A model generated the notes under the pieces. The model made no database searches and was not told the origin of the DNA. It worked only from the letters and a program-made list of their open reading frames with translations. This document shows, one piece after another, positions 18,123-26,942 of a stretch of DNA of 64,000 nt. The first letter of the stretch is position 1. Every line of letters starts with the position of its first letter. The position numbers were made by a program, and so were the translations under genes. Source of the stretch: Kribbella sp. NBC_00382 (lineage in GTDB: Bacteria > Actinomycetota > Actinomycetes > Propionibacteriales > Kribbellaceae); the NCBI RefSeq assembly GCF_036067295.1, contig NZ_CP107954.1:7750001-7814000 (forward strand), written 5' to 3'.

Positions 18123-19003
18123 AGGTATACCTCCGCAAGGCGCGCGTCGATTGCTTCCCCGTGAGGCACCGAGGGGATCGCCCCCGCGGTCTGAACACTC
18201 AATGAAGCAGCAACGTTAGCGCGTCGGACCGCATTCGTCAGGTCGCGGGGCGTAGTTGACTCGGCAGCCAAGGTCGCGGCGAGGACTCCGCAGAAGGTGT
18301 CCCCGGCGGCGGTGGTGTCGACGACCTCGACCGACACGCCCGGGATACGAATTTCCGCGGCATCCCGGGACAGGATCACGGCTCCCTCGGCGCCGAGCGT
18401 CACCACGGCAGCCGGTACGCGGGTGAGGAGCGCTGTGAAGTCCTTGCCGGCGATCGCCTCCGCCTCGGTCTCGTTGACCACCAGCAGGTCGACGTGGGCG
18501 AGCAGGTCGTCGGACAGCTGGGTGGCCGGCGCCGCGTTGAGGATGAAGTACGCGCTCTCCTCGGCGGCCGCCTGGACCGTGGAGAGCGGGATCTCCAGCT
18601 GGGAAAGGACGATTTTCGCATTCCTGATTCCGGACAGCGCCTCGGCGGAGAGCTTGAGGTCGGCGTTCGCGGAGGGGGCGACGACGATCGAGTTCTCGCC
18701 ATCGGCGGCGACGGTGATGATCGCAGTACCGGTCGGGTTGCCGGAAGTGGAGACGAGCGAGAGGTCTACCTCAGAGCCTTCGAGAGCGGCACGGAGGAGG
18801 GCGCCGCCGTCGTCAGCCCCGAGTGAGGCGACGAACGCGGTCGAGGCGCCTGCGCGGGCCGCGGCGACTGCTTGGTTGGCGCCTTTGCCGCCCGGGCCGC
18901 GCGTCAGGTCGCTCGCCAGCAGCGTCTCGCCGGGTCGTGGGATCCGCTGGACCGCCAGCACCAGGTCCACGTTCGCGCTTCCCACTACAACAACCTCAGC
19001 CAC
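18119..19003 (-). CDS. rbsK: Ribokinase (PfkB family)
   Basis: ATP-dependent phosphorylation of ribose to ribose 5-phosphate, in the cytoplasm. 294 residues. The N-terminal VVGSANVDLVLAVQRIPRPG and GGKGANQAVAAARAGA form the sugar site; VDTTAAGDTFCGVLAA supplies the catalytic Asp and anion hole. The GTG start overlaps the end of the upstream glycohydrolase gene by eight bases. Its place directly after two ADP-ribosylglycohydrolase-family genes suggests it phosphorylates the ribose they release. Another furanose or a nucleoside-like substrate remains possible, as PfkB kinases are versatile. Confidence 0.87.
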   Translation of the reverse strand: MAEVVVVGSANVDLVLAVQRIPRPGETLLASDLTRGPGGKGANQAVAAARAGASTAFVASLGADDGGALLRAALEGSEVDLSLVSTSGNPTGTAIITVAADGENSIVVAPSANADLKLSAEALSGIRNAKIVLSQLEIPLSTVQAAAEESAYFILNAAPATQLSDDLLAHVDLLVVNETEAEAIAGKDFTALLTRVPAAVVTLGAEGAVILSRDAAEIRIPGVSVEVVDTTAAGDTFCGVLAATLAAESTTPRDLTNAVRRANVAASLSVQTAGAIPSVPHGEAIDARLAEVYL

Positions 19004-20381
19004 GCCCAGCCTCCACCTTCCGTGCCGCCACCGTCTGCCCGTCCGCCTGTACTACGTCTGCCCGTACTGCGCCTGCCTGCGCTGCCACCGTCCGGGCGGC
19101 GAGCTCGCTGATCGGCACCTGGTTCATCCCGGGCAGGCTGGTCGCCAGCCGATTGTCGAGTGGTTCGGTCCACTCTGCCGGAACCCCGAGCACCGCGCCA
19201 AGCACCGCACCCACCGTCGCGCCGGCCGAATCCGTGTCCCAGCCGCCCATCACCGCGCGCCCGATCCCGGTCGCGAAGTCGGGCGCCGTGAGCGCATACG
19301 CAGTCAGTGCCGAGTTGTTCACCGAATGCACCCAGTGCAGGTGCCCGTACTCCGCGTGCAACGCGTCCAACGCATCATCCAGAGGTGTCTCAGCCAGCGC
19401 CAACCCAAATCGCACGGCCTTAGCCAACTCGCTCGCGGGGTCAACCACACCCAGCCCGGCCTCGGCGACCGCAACCGGATCATCCAGCACCATCGCCGCA
19501 GCCGACATCGCTGCCACCCAGAGCGCGCCATCCACTCCAGCACCCGTATGGCTCAACCGACCATCCGCCAACGCAAGCCGAGCCGCCGCCGTCCGATCCC
19601 CCGGCCGCACCCACCCATAAACATCAGTCCGAATCTGAGCCCCGATCCACTCCCTGAACGGATTCCTGACCACCGCGGCCCTTAACGGATCCACCCCGTC
19701 GAGCAGATTCCGGTAAGCCACCCGCTCAGCCGTAAACACCCGCCCAGCCGGCAAGTCGTTGAGCCAGGCGGCCGCCACGTCCTCGGTACTCAGCCCATCC
19801 CCATGCCGCTCCACCAGCTGCAACGCCAAAATCGCAAAGTTCAAATCATCGTCTTCAGGCATCCCATCGATGACTTCCCGAAGACTCGTCGGCTTAGACC
19901 GCCGATTCCACGGCCACCGCCCCGCCACCTCATCCGGCACCCCCACCGCGGTGATGTACTCCCGCAACGGCCACTGCCCCGAGGCCTGAAGAATCTCCCG
20001 AATCCCCTCTCGAGGAATCTTCTCGACAGGCTTCCCCAGCAGATTCCCGGCAGCCCGCCCAAGCCACGCATCCAACACCCGCCCACTCGCCGGCGTGAGG
20101 GACGAGTCATCGCTCTGCGCGCGACTCAGCAGCGGGAGCTGCGGAATCTGCGGCGCCGCCCAACCCGTGAAGCGGGCGTCCAGTTCTTCCAGCAGCTCGC
20201 GGGCGAGCGCACGCAACTCGGTGCCGGCGGGTTTGTCCGAGGCGCCTGACACCGGCGCTTCGGTGGTACCGCCGGCTGAGACCCAGCGGTTGGCGATGTC
20301 GGAGACGTCTGCGCCTTCCGACTCGGATTGGACCAGTTGATGCGGGAGGAGGTCCTCTGGTTGCACCCAGGTCAGTCTCAT
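18996..20381 (-). CDS. ADP-ribosylglycohydrolase-family enzyme, divergent metal site
   Basis: Predicted Mg-dependent hydrolase of an N- or O-ribosyl bond, 461 residues. The first 85 residues are an extension absent from its neighbour (starts MRLTWVQPEDLLPHQL). The core has AWLGRAAGNLLGKPVE, then MPEDDDLNFAILAL in the place of the usual TDDT metal motif, and GWDTDSAGATVGAVLGA with the second pair of metal Asp. The change from Thr-Asp-Asp-Thr to Glu-Asp-Asp-Asp suggests a different substrate from classical ARH/DraG. The ATG at 20381 overlaps the stop of the other glycohydrolase by four bases, and its end overlaps the ribokinase. Confidence 0.83.
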   Translation of the reverse strand: MRLTWVQPEDLLPHQLVQSESEGADVSDIANRWVSAGGTTEAPVSGASDKPAGTELRALARELLEELDARFTGWAAPQIPQLPLLSRAQSDDSSLTPASGRVLDAWLGRAAGNLLGKPVEKIPREGIREILQASGQWPLREYITAVGVPDEVAGRWPWNRRSKPTSLREVIDGMPEDDDLNFAILALQLVERHGDGLSTEDVAAAWLNDLPAGRVFTAERVAYRNLLDGVDPLRAAVVRNPFREWIGAQIRTDVYGWVRPGDRTAAARLALADGRLSHTGAGVDGALWVAAMSAAAMVLDDPVAVAEAGLGVVDPASELAKAVRFGLALAETPLDDALDALHAEYGHLHWVHSVNNSALTAYALTAPDFATGIGRAVMGGWDTDSAGATVGAVLGAVLGVPAEWTEPLDNRLATSLPGMNQVPISELAARTVAAQAGAVRADVVQADGQTVAARKVEAGRG

Positions 20382-21514
20382 CGGGTTAGTCTCTCCAACG
20401 TTTGACTGCGGTCGGTGAAGCGACGCGCATCGGCTGCGTGCAGGTCCAGCGCGACCGATGCCATCACCCGTCCCGGCTCCTCGAGATCCGTCTTGCTCGC
20501 CTCCGCGATCGGCCCGGCCCACTCGGCCGGTACCCCGCCAGCCCCACTCAATGCCCCCGTGATCGCCCCCGCCATCGACGCGATCGAGTCGGCGTCGCGT
20601 CCGTAGTTGGTGCCGCCCAGCACGGCTTCCCGAACATCCCCACCCGAGACGAGGACGAAACCAAGAGCGACCGGCAATTCCTCGATCGCCTTCGTCCGGC
20701 TCGGCCGGCGCGCGTCCAGCGACTGGTTCCGGTACTCCGGTCCGACGGTGTCGAACGGCTCGACCGCTTTCCGGAGTACCGGGATCGCCGACTCCCAATC
20801 GGTCAACCCGTCAGCCGCCTCAGCCACCGCCTCGACCGCAGCCCGCGTCCCATCCTTGGCCAACGCCAACGCAGCCGCCACAGCCGACGAAGCCGTTGCC
20901 TCAGGCATCATTGCCGCCGCGACCGCAGCGGCCAACACCCCAGCAGCCTCCCGCCCGTAGCTCGACTGATGCGCTCCGGCCAGCTCGATCGCCTCCGCAT
21001 AGGCCCCGGCCGGATCACCCGCATTGGCGATCCCGACCGGCGCCACATACATCGCCGCCCCACAGTTCACGATGTTCCCGACGCCGGCCTCACGCGGATC
21101 GACGTGTCCATAGTGCAGCCGCGCCACCAACCACTTCTCCGCCAGGAACACGCGCTGCAGCAGCAACGCCTCCGTCTCCAGCTCCGGAATCCAGCGCTTC
21201 TCCGTCAGCAACTTCGGCACCAGCGACTCAGCGATCGAGTACGCGTCGAGATGCGTCCGCAGCTCGTCGTACACCTCGACCAGCGCGTGCGTCATCAAGG
21301 TGTCGTCGGTGATGTGCCCGTCGCCCTTGTGGTACGGCGCGATCGGCCGCGCGTTGCGCCAATCGTCGTACCAGGGACCGACGATCCCCGTCACCCACCC
21401 GCCGTGCCGTTCCCGGATCGCCTCCGGGGTCCAGCCCTCGACGGCGCCGCCGATCGCGTCACCGACCGCCGACCCGACGAGGACTCCTACTGACTTCTCC
21501 TCGAGCACCGACAT
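20378..21514 (-). CDS. ADP-ribosylglycohydrolase-family enzyme, canonical metal site
   Basis: 378 residues. N-terminal VGSAVGDAIGGAVEGW, first metal motif GHITDDTLMTHAL and second GGTNYGRDADSIASMAGA are all as in DraG/ARH enzymes, so a working di-Mg site is expected. It differs from its 461-residue neighbour in lacking the N-terminal extension. Translationally coupled to the binding-protein gene before it (one-base overlap) and to the second glycohydrolase after it. E. coli has a comparable uncharacterised set, yegT (nucleoside-type transporter), yegU (this family) and yegV (PfkB kinase), which supports a role in breakdown of an imported ribosylated small molecule rather than protein de-ADP-ribosylation. 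Confidence 0.87.
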   Translation of the reverse strand: MSVLEEKSVGVLVGSAVGDAIGGAVEGWTPEAIRERHGGWVTGIVGPWYDDWRNARPIAPYHKGDGHITDDTLMTHALVEVYDELRTHLDAYSIAESLVPKLLTEKRWIPELETEALLLQRVFLAEKWLVARLHYGHVDPREAGVGNIVNCGAAMYVAPVGIANAGDPAGAYAEAIELAGAHQSSYGREAAGVLAAAVAAAMMPEATASSAVAAALALAKDGTRAAVEAVAEAADGLTDWESAIPVLRKAVEPFDTVGPEYRNQSLDARRPSRTKAIEELPVALGFVLVSGGDVREAVLGGTNYGRDADSIASMAGAITGALSGAGGVPAEWAGPIAEASKTDLEEPGRVMASVALDLHAADARRFTDRSQTLERLTR

Positions 21515-22791
21515 CAGCTGTTGACCTGCCCCCAGCCATCACTCAGCTTCTTGCCCAGACCGGCCAGATCGATCTTGTTCGCGAGGAACTCCTGCAGTGC
21601 CGGAGTCGCGATCTGGTCCTTCCACTTCGGGTAGTTCTCGACGCTCTGGAACGGCGCCTTGGTCAGCTCCTCGCCGCTCGCCAGCGTCTGCGTCCAGCCG
21701 TTCTTGCCGCCGGTCGCCTTCTCGATCGCGTCCCTGGCCGCCTTCGTGGTCGGGATCAGCCAGTCGCCCTGCCCCACCGTGGCCAGGTTGTCGGCCTTCA
21801 TGAAGTAGTCGATGAACTGCGCGGCCTGCTTGACGTGCTTGCCCTCGGCCGGCACCGACAGCGTCTGCGGGTTCGCGGCCTGCTTCTCCGACGTGCCCTT
21901 CAGCGGCGGCAGTACCTCCCACTGGAAGCCCTTCGGCGCCTGCTCGACGATCTGCTGGGCCGCATAGTTGCCTCCGACAATCATCGCGTACTTGCCACCG
22001 AAGAAGCCCGGCAGCACGTCGGACCCGCTCTGGGTCAGCGACGTCGGGTCGATCGACTTGTCGGTGTAGGCCATCGCGTGGATCCGCTTCGGCACCTCGA
22101 GCTCGGCATCGCCGATCTTCGCCTTGGCGTCCCGCCCGGACCCCTCGAAGAAGGCGCCGTCGAAGTTCATCCCGAGGTTCAGCACGGTCGCCGTCGGGCT
22201 CTTCAGTCCCCAGCCGAGCCCGTACTTCCCCGCGCTGGTGAGCTTCTTCGCGTTGGCCTGCAGGTCGTCCCAGCTGAGCGAGTCACCCGTCGTCGCGACC
22301 CCGGCCGCCTTGAGCAACGCGGAGTTGCCGAACACGACGTACGACTGGAGCAGCGTCGGCGCGGCGACCACCTTGCCATCGACGGTAACCGTGTCCCAGA
22401 CACCCTGGGAAACGGCGTCCTTCGTCTCCTGACTCAGGTACTGCGACAGGTCGGCGAGGTACCCCTGGTTCGCGAACCCGGTGATATCGGCCGACTCGTC
22501 CTGGATCACGTCCGGCGCGGTGGAACCCTGGAACTGGGTGACGAGCTGGTCGTGCACCGAGTCCCAGCTGCCCTGGACGTACTCGACCTGGATGTTCGGG
22601 TTGGCCGCGTTCCAGTCCGCGACGATCTTCTTGGTCGCGGCGACGGTGGTCTTCTGGAAGGCGAGGCTCTGGAACTTCAGCGTCACCTTCTCGGTCGACC
22701 CACTGTCACCGGATCCGGAGTCACTGCCACCGCAGGCAGCAAGCGTCACCAGAGCGCTTGCCGCCAGCAACGAGATCACTAATTTCTTCAT
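21514..22791 (-). CDS. ABC importer, substrate-binding lipoprotein
   Basis: Sugar-type extracytoplasmic binding protein of 425 residues. Signal peptide MKKLVISLLAASALVTLAAC ends in a lipobox Cys, followed by a Gly/Ser/Asp linker. ATG 22791 is preferred to the adjoining GTG 22794 since GAGGAG lies a suitable distance upstream. It follows the permease genes with a 21-bp gap, the largest gap inside the ten-gene operon, which may allow extra ribosome loading for the abundant binding protein. Ligand unknown; neighbours suggest a ribosylated compound. Confidence 0.9.
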   Translation of the reverse strand: MKKLVISLLAASALVTLAACGGSDSGSGDSGSTEKVTLKFQSLAFQKTTVAATKKIVADWNAANPNIQVEYVQGSWDSVHDQLVTQFQGSTAPDVIQDESADITGFANQGYLADLSQYLSQETKDAVSQGVWDTVTVDGKVVAAPTLLQSYVVFGNSALLKAAGVATTGDSLSWDDLQANAKKLTSAGKYGLGWGLKSPTATVLNLGMNFDGAFFEGSGRDAKAKIGDAELEVPKRIHAMAYTDKSIDPTSLTQSGSDVLPGFFGGKYAMIVGGNYAAQQIVEQAPKGFQWEVLPPLKGTSEKQAANPQTLSVPAEGKHVKQAAQFIDYFMKADNLATVGQGDWLIPTTKAARDAIEKATGGKNGWTQTLASGEELTKAPFQSVENYPKWKDQIATPALQEFLANKIDLAGLGKKLSDGWGQVNS

Positions 22792-22812
22792 CACATCTCC
22801 TCAGGGGACAAC

Positions 22813-23646
22813 TCAGCCTTTTACGGCGCCGGACAGCAGGCCAGAGGTCAACCGGCGCTGCAGGAAAGCGAAGAACACGAGACTCGGCACGGTGGCCAGG
22901 ACGGACGCTGCCGCGAGTGGCCCGAACTGGACCTGGCCCTCGGCCCCGACGAACCGGGCGAGCACCAGCGGCAGCGTCTTCAACTGCGGGTCCTGCAACA
23001 GGACCAGGGCGAAGAAGAACTCGTTCCACGCCGAGATGAAGGTGAACATGGCGGTCGCGATCAGCCCCGGCCGCAGCAACGGCATCACGATCGACACGAT
23101 CGTGCGGACCCGGCTCGCGCCGTCGACCGACGCCGCCTCCTCCAGCTCACGCGGTACCGCGGCGACGTACCCCTGCAGCATCCACAGGGCGAACGGCATC
23201 GACCAGACCATGTAGACGATCACCACGCCGGGGATCGTGTTGGTCAGGTGCAGCGGCCGCAGGATCATGAACAGCGGGATCACGATCAGGATCACCGGGA
23301 ACACCTGGCTGACCAGGATCCAGCCGTTCGTGATCGGCCGGAGCCGGCTGCGGAAACGCGCGAGAGCGTAGGCGACCGGCAGCGAGACGATCAGCACGAG
23401 CACCGTCGACGCGACCGAGATCTGCAGGCTGTTCCACATCGAGTGGACCAGGCCCTGCTCGCGCAACGCGTCGGTGTAGTTCGAGAGATCCGGGTGCTTC
23501 GGGAGAATCGACGGGGTGATGCTCGCGAACTCTCGTGGCGATTTCAGCGAACTGGAGATCAGCCAGAGCAGCGGGAAACCGAGAAAGATCAGGTAACAGA
23601 TCACCGCCACGTACTGTGCCGCGCGGGCTGCCGGGCGGGTTCTCAT
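22813..23646 (-). CDS. ABC importer, MalG-type permease
   Basis: Membrane subunit of 277 residues with about six membrane segments. The EAA loop is EEAASVDGASRVRTIVSIVM followed by PLLRPG. The ATG overlaps the stop of the partner permease by four bases (ATGA). With the 23643 gene it forms the pore for the binding protein at 21514. No ATPase gene is present in the operon. Confidence 0.9.
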   Translation of the reverse strand: MRTRPAARAAQYVAVICYLIFLGFPLLWLISSSLKSPREFASITPSILPKHPDLSNYTDALREQGLVHSMWNSLQISVASTVLVLIVSLPVAYALARFRSRLRPITNGWILVSQVFPVILIVIPLFMILRPLHLTNTIPGVVIVYMVWSMPFALWMLQGYVAAVPRELEEAASVDGASRVRTIVSIVMPLLRPGLIATAMFTFISAWNEFFFALVLLQDPQLKTLPLVLARFVGAEGQVQFGPLAAASVLATVPSLVFFAFLQRRLTSGLLSGAVKG

Positions 23647-24566
23647 GCCTCGCTCCTCAACCGGTTCCGGAGATAGAACGCGAGGAACACGATGATGATC
23701 ACGACCATCACGTCACCCATCGCCGCGGCCATCCCGAAGTTCCCGTACCGGAACGCCTCGTTGTACGCGAACAGCATCGGCAGCATCGTCTTGCCGCCCG
23801 GGCCGCCCGCGGTGAGCACGTAGACCAGCCCGAACGAGTTGAAGTTCCAGATCATGTCCAGGCTGGTGATCGCCACGATCACCGTCCTGAGCTGCGGCAG
23901 CGTGATGTTCCAGAACTGCGACCACGCGCCCGCTCCGTCGACCGCGGCCGCCTCGTACAGAGAACGGTCGATGCCTTGCAGCCCGGCCAACAGAGTGACT
24001 GTCGTCATCGGCATGCCGACCCAGATACCGACCACGATCACGGCCGGCAGCGCGGTACTGAAGTCGCCGAGGAAGTTGATCGGGTGGTCGGTCAGGTGCA
24101 GGTTCTGCAGGATCTCGTTGACCGGGCCGTTGGTCGGGTGCAGCAGCAGTCGCCACATGATCGCCACGACCACCGGCGGCATCGCCCACGGGATCAGCGC
24201 GAGCGTCCGAGCGACGCCGCGGAAGCGCAGATTGGTGTTCAGCAGCAGAGCGAGTCCGAGCGCGGCGACGAACTGCAGGATCGTCACCGAGAGCGTCCAG
24301 ATCAGGCCGATCTTGAACGAGTCCCAGAACAGCCCGTTGTGCAGCAGCTTGCCGAAGTTGCCGAGGCCGATGAAGTTGGTGTCGACGTTCAGCCCGGCAC
24401 GAGCGTCGGTGAATCCCAGCGCGATCCCACGGATCAGCGGATAGACGCTCAGCAGCAGAACGGGCAGCAACGCGGGAAGGAACAGAAAGATCGCTTCTCT
24501 GTTCTGCTTCGGCCGGCCGCTCTTGGGAGTCTGCTCCGGAGCTGCGGTCAGCGTCGCGGCACTCAT
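23643..24566 (-). CDS. ABC importer, MalF-type permease
   Basis: Membrane subunit of 307 residues. A hydrophilic N-terminus (TPKSGRPKQNREAIF) precedes FLPALLPVLLLSVYPLIRGI, and the EAA loop is YEAAAVDGAGAWSQFWNITL. The ATG overlaps the LacI stop by four bases, so regulator and transporter are made from one message. Pairs with the 22813 permease. Confidence 0.9.
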   Translation of the reverse strand: MSAATLTAAPEQTPKSGRPKQNREAIFLFLPALLPVLLLSVYPLIRGIALGFTDARAGLNVDTNFIGLGNFGKLLHNGLFWDSFKIGLIWTLSVTILQFVAALGLALLLNTNLRFRGVARTLALIPWAMPPVVVAIMWRLLLHPTNGPVNEILQNLHLTDHPINFLGDFSTALPAVIVVGIWVGMPMTTVTLLAGLQGIDRSLYEAAAVDGAGAWSQFWNITLPQLRTVIVAITSLDMIWNFNSFGLVYVLTAGGPGGKTMLPMLFAYNEAFRYGNFGMAAAMGDVMVVIIIVFLAFYLRNRLRSEA

Positions 24567-25597
24567 GGCGTCGACTTCCGCACACTGAGAGTCGGCTGGA
24601 CGACGATCCGCCGCGGTGTGCGGGTGTCGTCGTCGATCCTTGCCAACAGCAACTCAGCAGCCCGGCGACCACGCTCGGCCGACCCGAGGTTCACACTCGT
24701 CAACGGCGGGAAACACTGCTCCGCCAGCTCACTGTCATCCATCCCGATCACCGCAACGTCATCCGGTACTACGAGTTGCCGCGCCGCCAGCTCATGCATG
24801 ATGCCCACGGCAAGCAAATCATTGGCCGCAATCACCGCATCAAGCCGACCAACCCGCGCCGCCTCCACGCCGGAGCTGCGCACGCCACTGTCCAGCCCGG
24901 ACAGCAATTCCACCCCGGCTTCCCGGCCGGCCGCGAACGTGAAGTCCGCCGCCTCCACCTCGGCCACCTGCCGCAGCCCGTTCGCCTTCATCGCATCGGC
25001 GAACCCCTTCGCCCGCGCGGTGCCGGGCACGGTGTCCACCGGACCGTTCACGAAAGCGATCCGCTTGCGCCCCTTCGCCAGGAGGTGCTCGACCGCGAGC
25101 AGCATCCCCTTCGGCGAGTTCGCGCGAACGGTATCGACCCCAGCAGAGGACGGCACGTTACCGGCGACGACCACCGGCACGTCGCACTCGCGGATCGACT
25201 TGATGAGGTCGTCGTCGACCCGCAACGGGCTGATCACCAGCCCATCGGCGTACCCACGAGCCATCCCGCGGACCAGCGCGACCTCGTCGACGACATCCGG
25301 CCCGGTCGTCGTCACCACCAGCCGGTAGCCGGCAGCAGAGACGACCTCCTCGACCGCGCGCATCATCGTCACGTAGACGGGGTTACCGACGTCGGCCACC
25401 GCGAGGGTCAGCTGGAAGGTCCGCCCGACCTTGAGCGACCGCGCCCGCGAGTCAGGCACATAGCCGAGCTCCTCGACCGCGCGCTGCACCCGCTCGACCA
25501 TCTCCCCGGTCGCGGGCAGTCCGTTCAGCACCCGCGACACCGAGGCCACCGAAACTCCGGCGGCCCGCGCCACTCCCGCGATCGTCGGCCGGCTCAC
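24563..25597 (-). CDS. LacI-family regulator, first gene of ten-gene operon
   Basis: Repressor of 344 residues. N-terminal DNA-binding part TIAGVARAAGVSVASVSRVL at residues 5-24, then a sugar-binding-protein-like sensor domain (VIAANDLLAVGIMHELAARQ, GMDDSELAEQCFPPLTSV). GTG 25597 is preceded by CAGGAG. As the promoter-proximal gene it is predicted to control itself and the nine genes behind it through the palindrome at 25619. The effector is unknown; ribose or the imported conjugate would make sense. Confidence 0.9.
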   Translation of the reverse strand: MSRPTIAGVARAAGVSVASVSRVLNGLPATGEMVERVQRAVEELGYVPDSRARSLKVGRTFQLTLAVADVGNPVYVTMMRAVEEVVSAAGYRLVVTTTGPDVVDEVALVRGMARGYADGLVISPLRVDDDLIKSIRECDVPVVVAGNVPSSAGVDTVRANSPKGMLLAVEHLLAKGRKRIAFVNGPVDTVPGTARAKGFADAMKANGLRQVAEVEAADFTFAAGREAGVELLSGLDSGVRSSGVEAARVGRLDAVIAANDLLAVGIMHELAARQLVVPDDVAVIGMDDSELAEQCFPPLTSVNLGSAERGRRAAELLLARIDDDTRTPRRIVVQPTLSVRKSTP

Positions 25598-25606
25598 GCA
25601 GTCTCC

Positions 25607-25632
25607 TGTAATCGTTCTTGTAATCGTTTACA
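25607..25632. promoter_or_regulatory. LacI operator with repeated half-site
   Basis: TGTAATCGTTTACA (25619-25632) matches its reverse complement at 12 of 14 positions and resembles the general LacI-family consensus TGTAAACGTTTACA. The same ten bases TGTAATCGTT occur again at 25607-25616, twelve bases away, giving a second partial site. Both lie between the candidate -10 and the regulator start codon, as expected for autorepression. Confidence 0.65.
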
Positions 25633-25638
25633 GCAGCG

Positions 25639-25668
25639 ACTCTAGGACCCCGTTCAAGCCCTCGTCAA
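25639..25668 (-). promoter_or_regulatory. Candidate promoter of ten-gene operon
   Basis: Reading the minus strand, TTGACG (25668-25663) and TAGAGT (25644-25639) are separated by 18 bp. The operator begins six bases further downstream. Confidence 0.5.
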
Positions 25669-25799
25669 CACCGGACCACCAGTCACCTGGTCTGCACTCC
25701 GCGCAACCACCGCCGCCCGCCATCCGAGACGCGACCGGCCGTCTTCGCTATGTCAACTAATCTCATCGACTTAAGCGCCTATCGCCCAGGAGCAGCCCG

Positions 25800-26939
25800 A
25801 TGACCCTGACCTTTCACTGGTTCCTGCCGACGTCCGGCGACTCGCGCAACATCACCGGCGGCGGGCACGGCGCCGAGGTGGTGCATCGGGATCGGCGGGT
25901 GACCACCCGGTACCTGCGCCAGATCGTCACCGCGGCCGAGGAGCTCGGTTTTGAGGGCGCCCTGACGCCGACCGGGCTGTGGTGCGACGACGCCTGGCTC
26001 TCGACGGCTTCGTTGCTCGATTCAACGGATCGACTGAAGTTCCTGGTCGCGTTCCGGCCGGGGTTGATGTCGCCGACGCTGGCCGCGCAGATGGCGACCA
26101 CCTTCCAGAACCAGTCGGGCGGACGGCTGCTACTCAACGTGGTGACCGGTGGAGAACCGGCCGAGCAGAAGGCGTTCGGCGACTTCCTGAGCAAGGACGA
26201 GCGGTACCGGCGTACGGACGAATTCCTGGCTATCGTGCGGAGGCTGTGGGAGCACGGCGATCCGTTCGACTTCCGGGGCGAGCACCTGCGGGTCGAGCAG
26301 GCCAGGTTGGTATCGGTGCCTGACCCGGTGCCGCAGATCTACTTCGGTGGCTCGTCGGCCGCAGCCGGTCCGGTGGCGGCAGCCCACAGCGACGTGTACC
26401 TGACCTGGGGCGAACCGCCCGCTGCCGTCGCCGAGAAGATCGGCTGGATCCGCAAGCTGGCCGCCGAAGCCGGCCGGACCGTGCGCTTCGGCATCCGGTT
26501 GCATGTCATCACGCGAGACACCTCCGAGGACGCCTGGCGGGAAGCGCGCCGCCTGCTCGCAGCACTGCCACCCGAGACGATCGCCAAGGTCCAAGCGGGT
26601 CTACACAAGAGCGAGTCCGAGGGGCAGAAGCGCATGCTGTCGCTCCACGGTGGCTCTGCCGAGGATCTGGAGATCTACCCGAATTTGTGGGCCGGCGTCG
26701 GCCTCGCCCGCGGTGGCGCCGGCACCGCCCTGGTCGGCAGCCACGAAGAGGTTGCCGACCGCATCAAGGAGTACGCCGACCTCGGCATCGATGAGTTCAT
26801 CCTGTCGGGCTATCCCCACCTCGAAGAGGCCTACTGGTTCGGCGAGTCAGTACTCCCCCGCCTAGAACGCGACGCCCTCTGGACCCGACCCGGCGGACAC
26901 CTCCAGCCAGCGGACACCGCAGTCCCCTTCGCCATCTAG
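25800..26939 (+). CDS. SsuD-like FMNH2-dependent alkanesulfonate monooxygenase
   Basis: Two-component flavin monooxygenase of the bacterial luciferase-like group, 379 residues, matching SsuD along its whole length: FHWFLPTSGDSRNI, RPGLMSPTLAAQMATTF, SGGRLLLNVVTGGEP, DVYLTWGEPPAAVAEKI, NLWAGVGLARGGAGTALVG and SGYPHLEEAYWFGES. The reaction would release sulfite and an aldehyde from an alkanesulfonate using reduced FMN from a separate reductase. No ssuABC transporter or reductase gene is adjacent, so it stands alone and its real substrate is uncertain. ATG 25800 follows CAGGAGCAG. Its message probably ends in the inverted repeat at 26943. Confidence 0.88.
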   Translation: MTLTFHWFLPTSGDSRNITGGGHGAEVVHRDRRVTTRYLRQIVTAAEELGFEGALTPTGLWCDDAWLSTASLLDSTDRLKFLVAFRPGLMSPTLAAQMATTFQNQSGGRLLLNVVTGGEPAEQKAFGDFLSKDERYRRTDEFLAIVRRLWEHGDPFDFRGEHLRVEQARLVSVPDPVPQIYFGGSSAAAGPVAAAHSDVYLTWGEPPAAVAEKIGWIRKLAAEAGRTVRFGIRLHVITRDTSEDAWREARRLLAALPPETIAKVQAGLHKSESEGQKRMLSLHGGSAEDLEIYPNLWAGVGLARGGAGTALVGSHEEVADRIKEYADLGIDEFILSGYPHLEEAYWFGESVLPRLERDALWTRPGGHLQPADTAVPFAI

Positions 26940-26942
26940 TGG

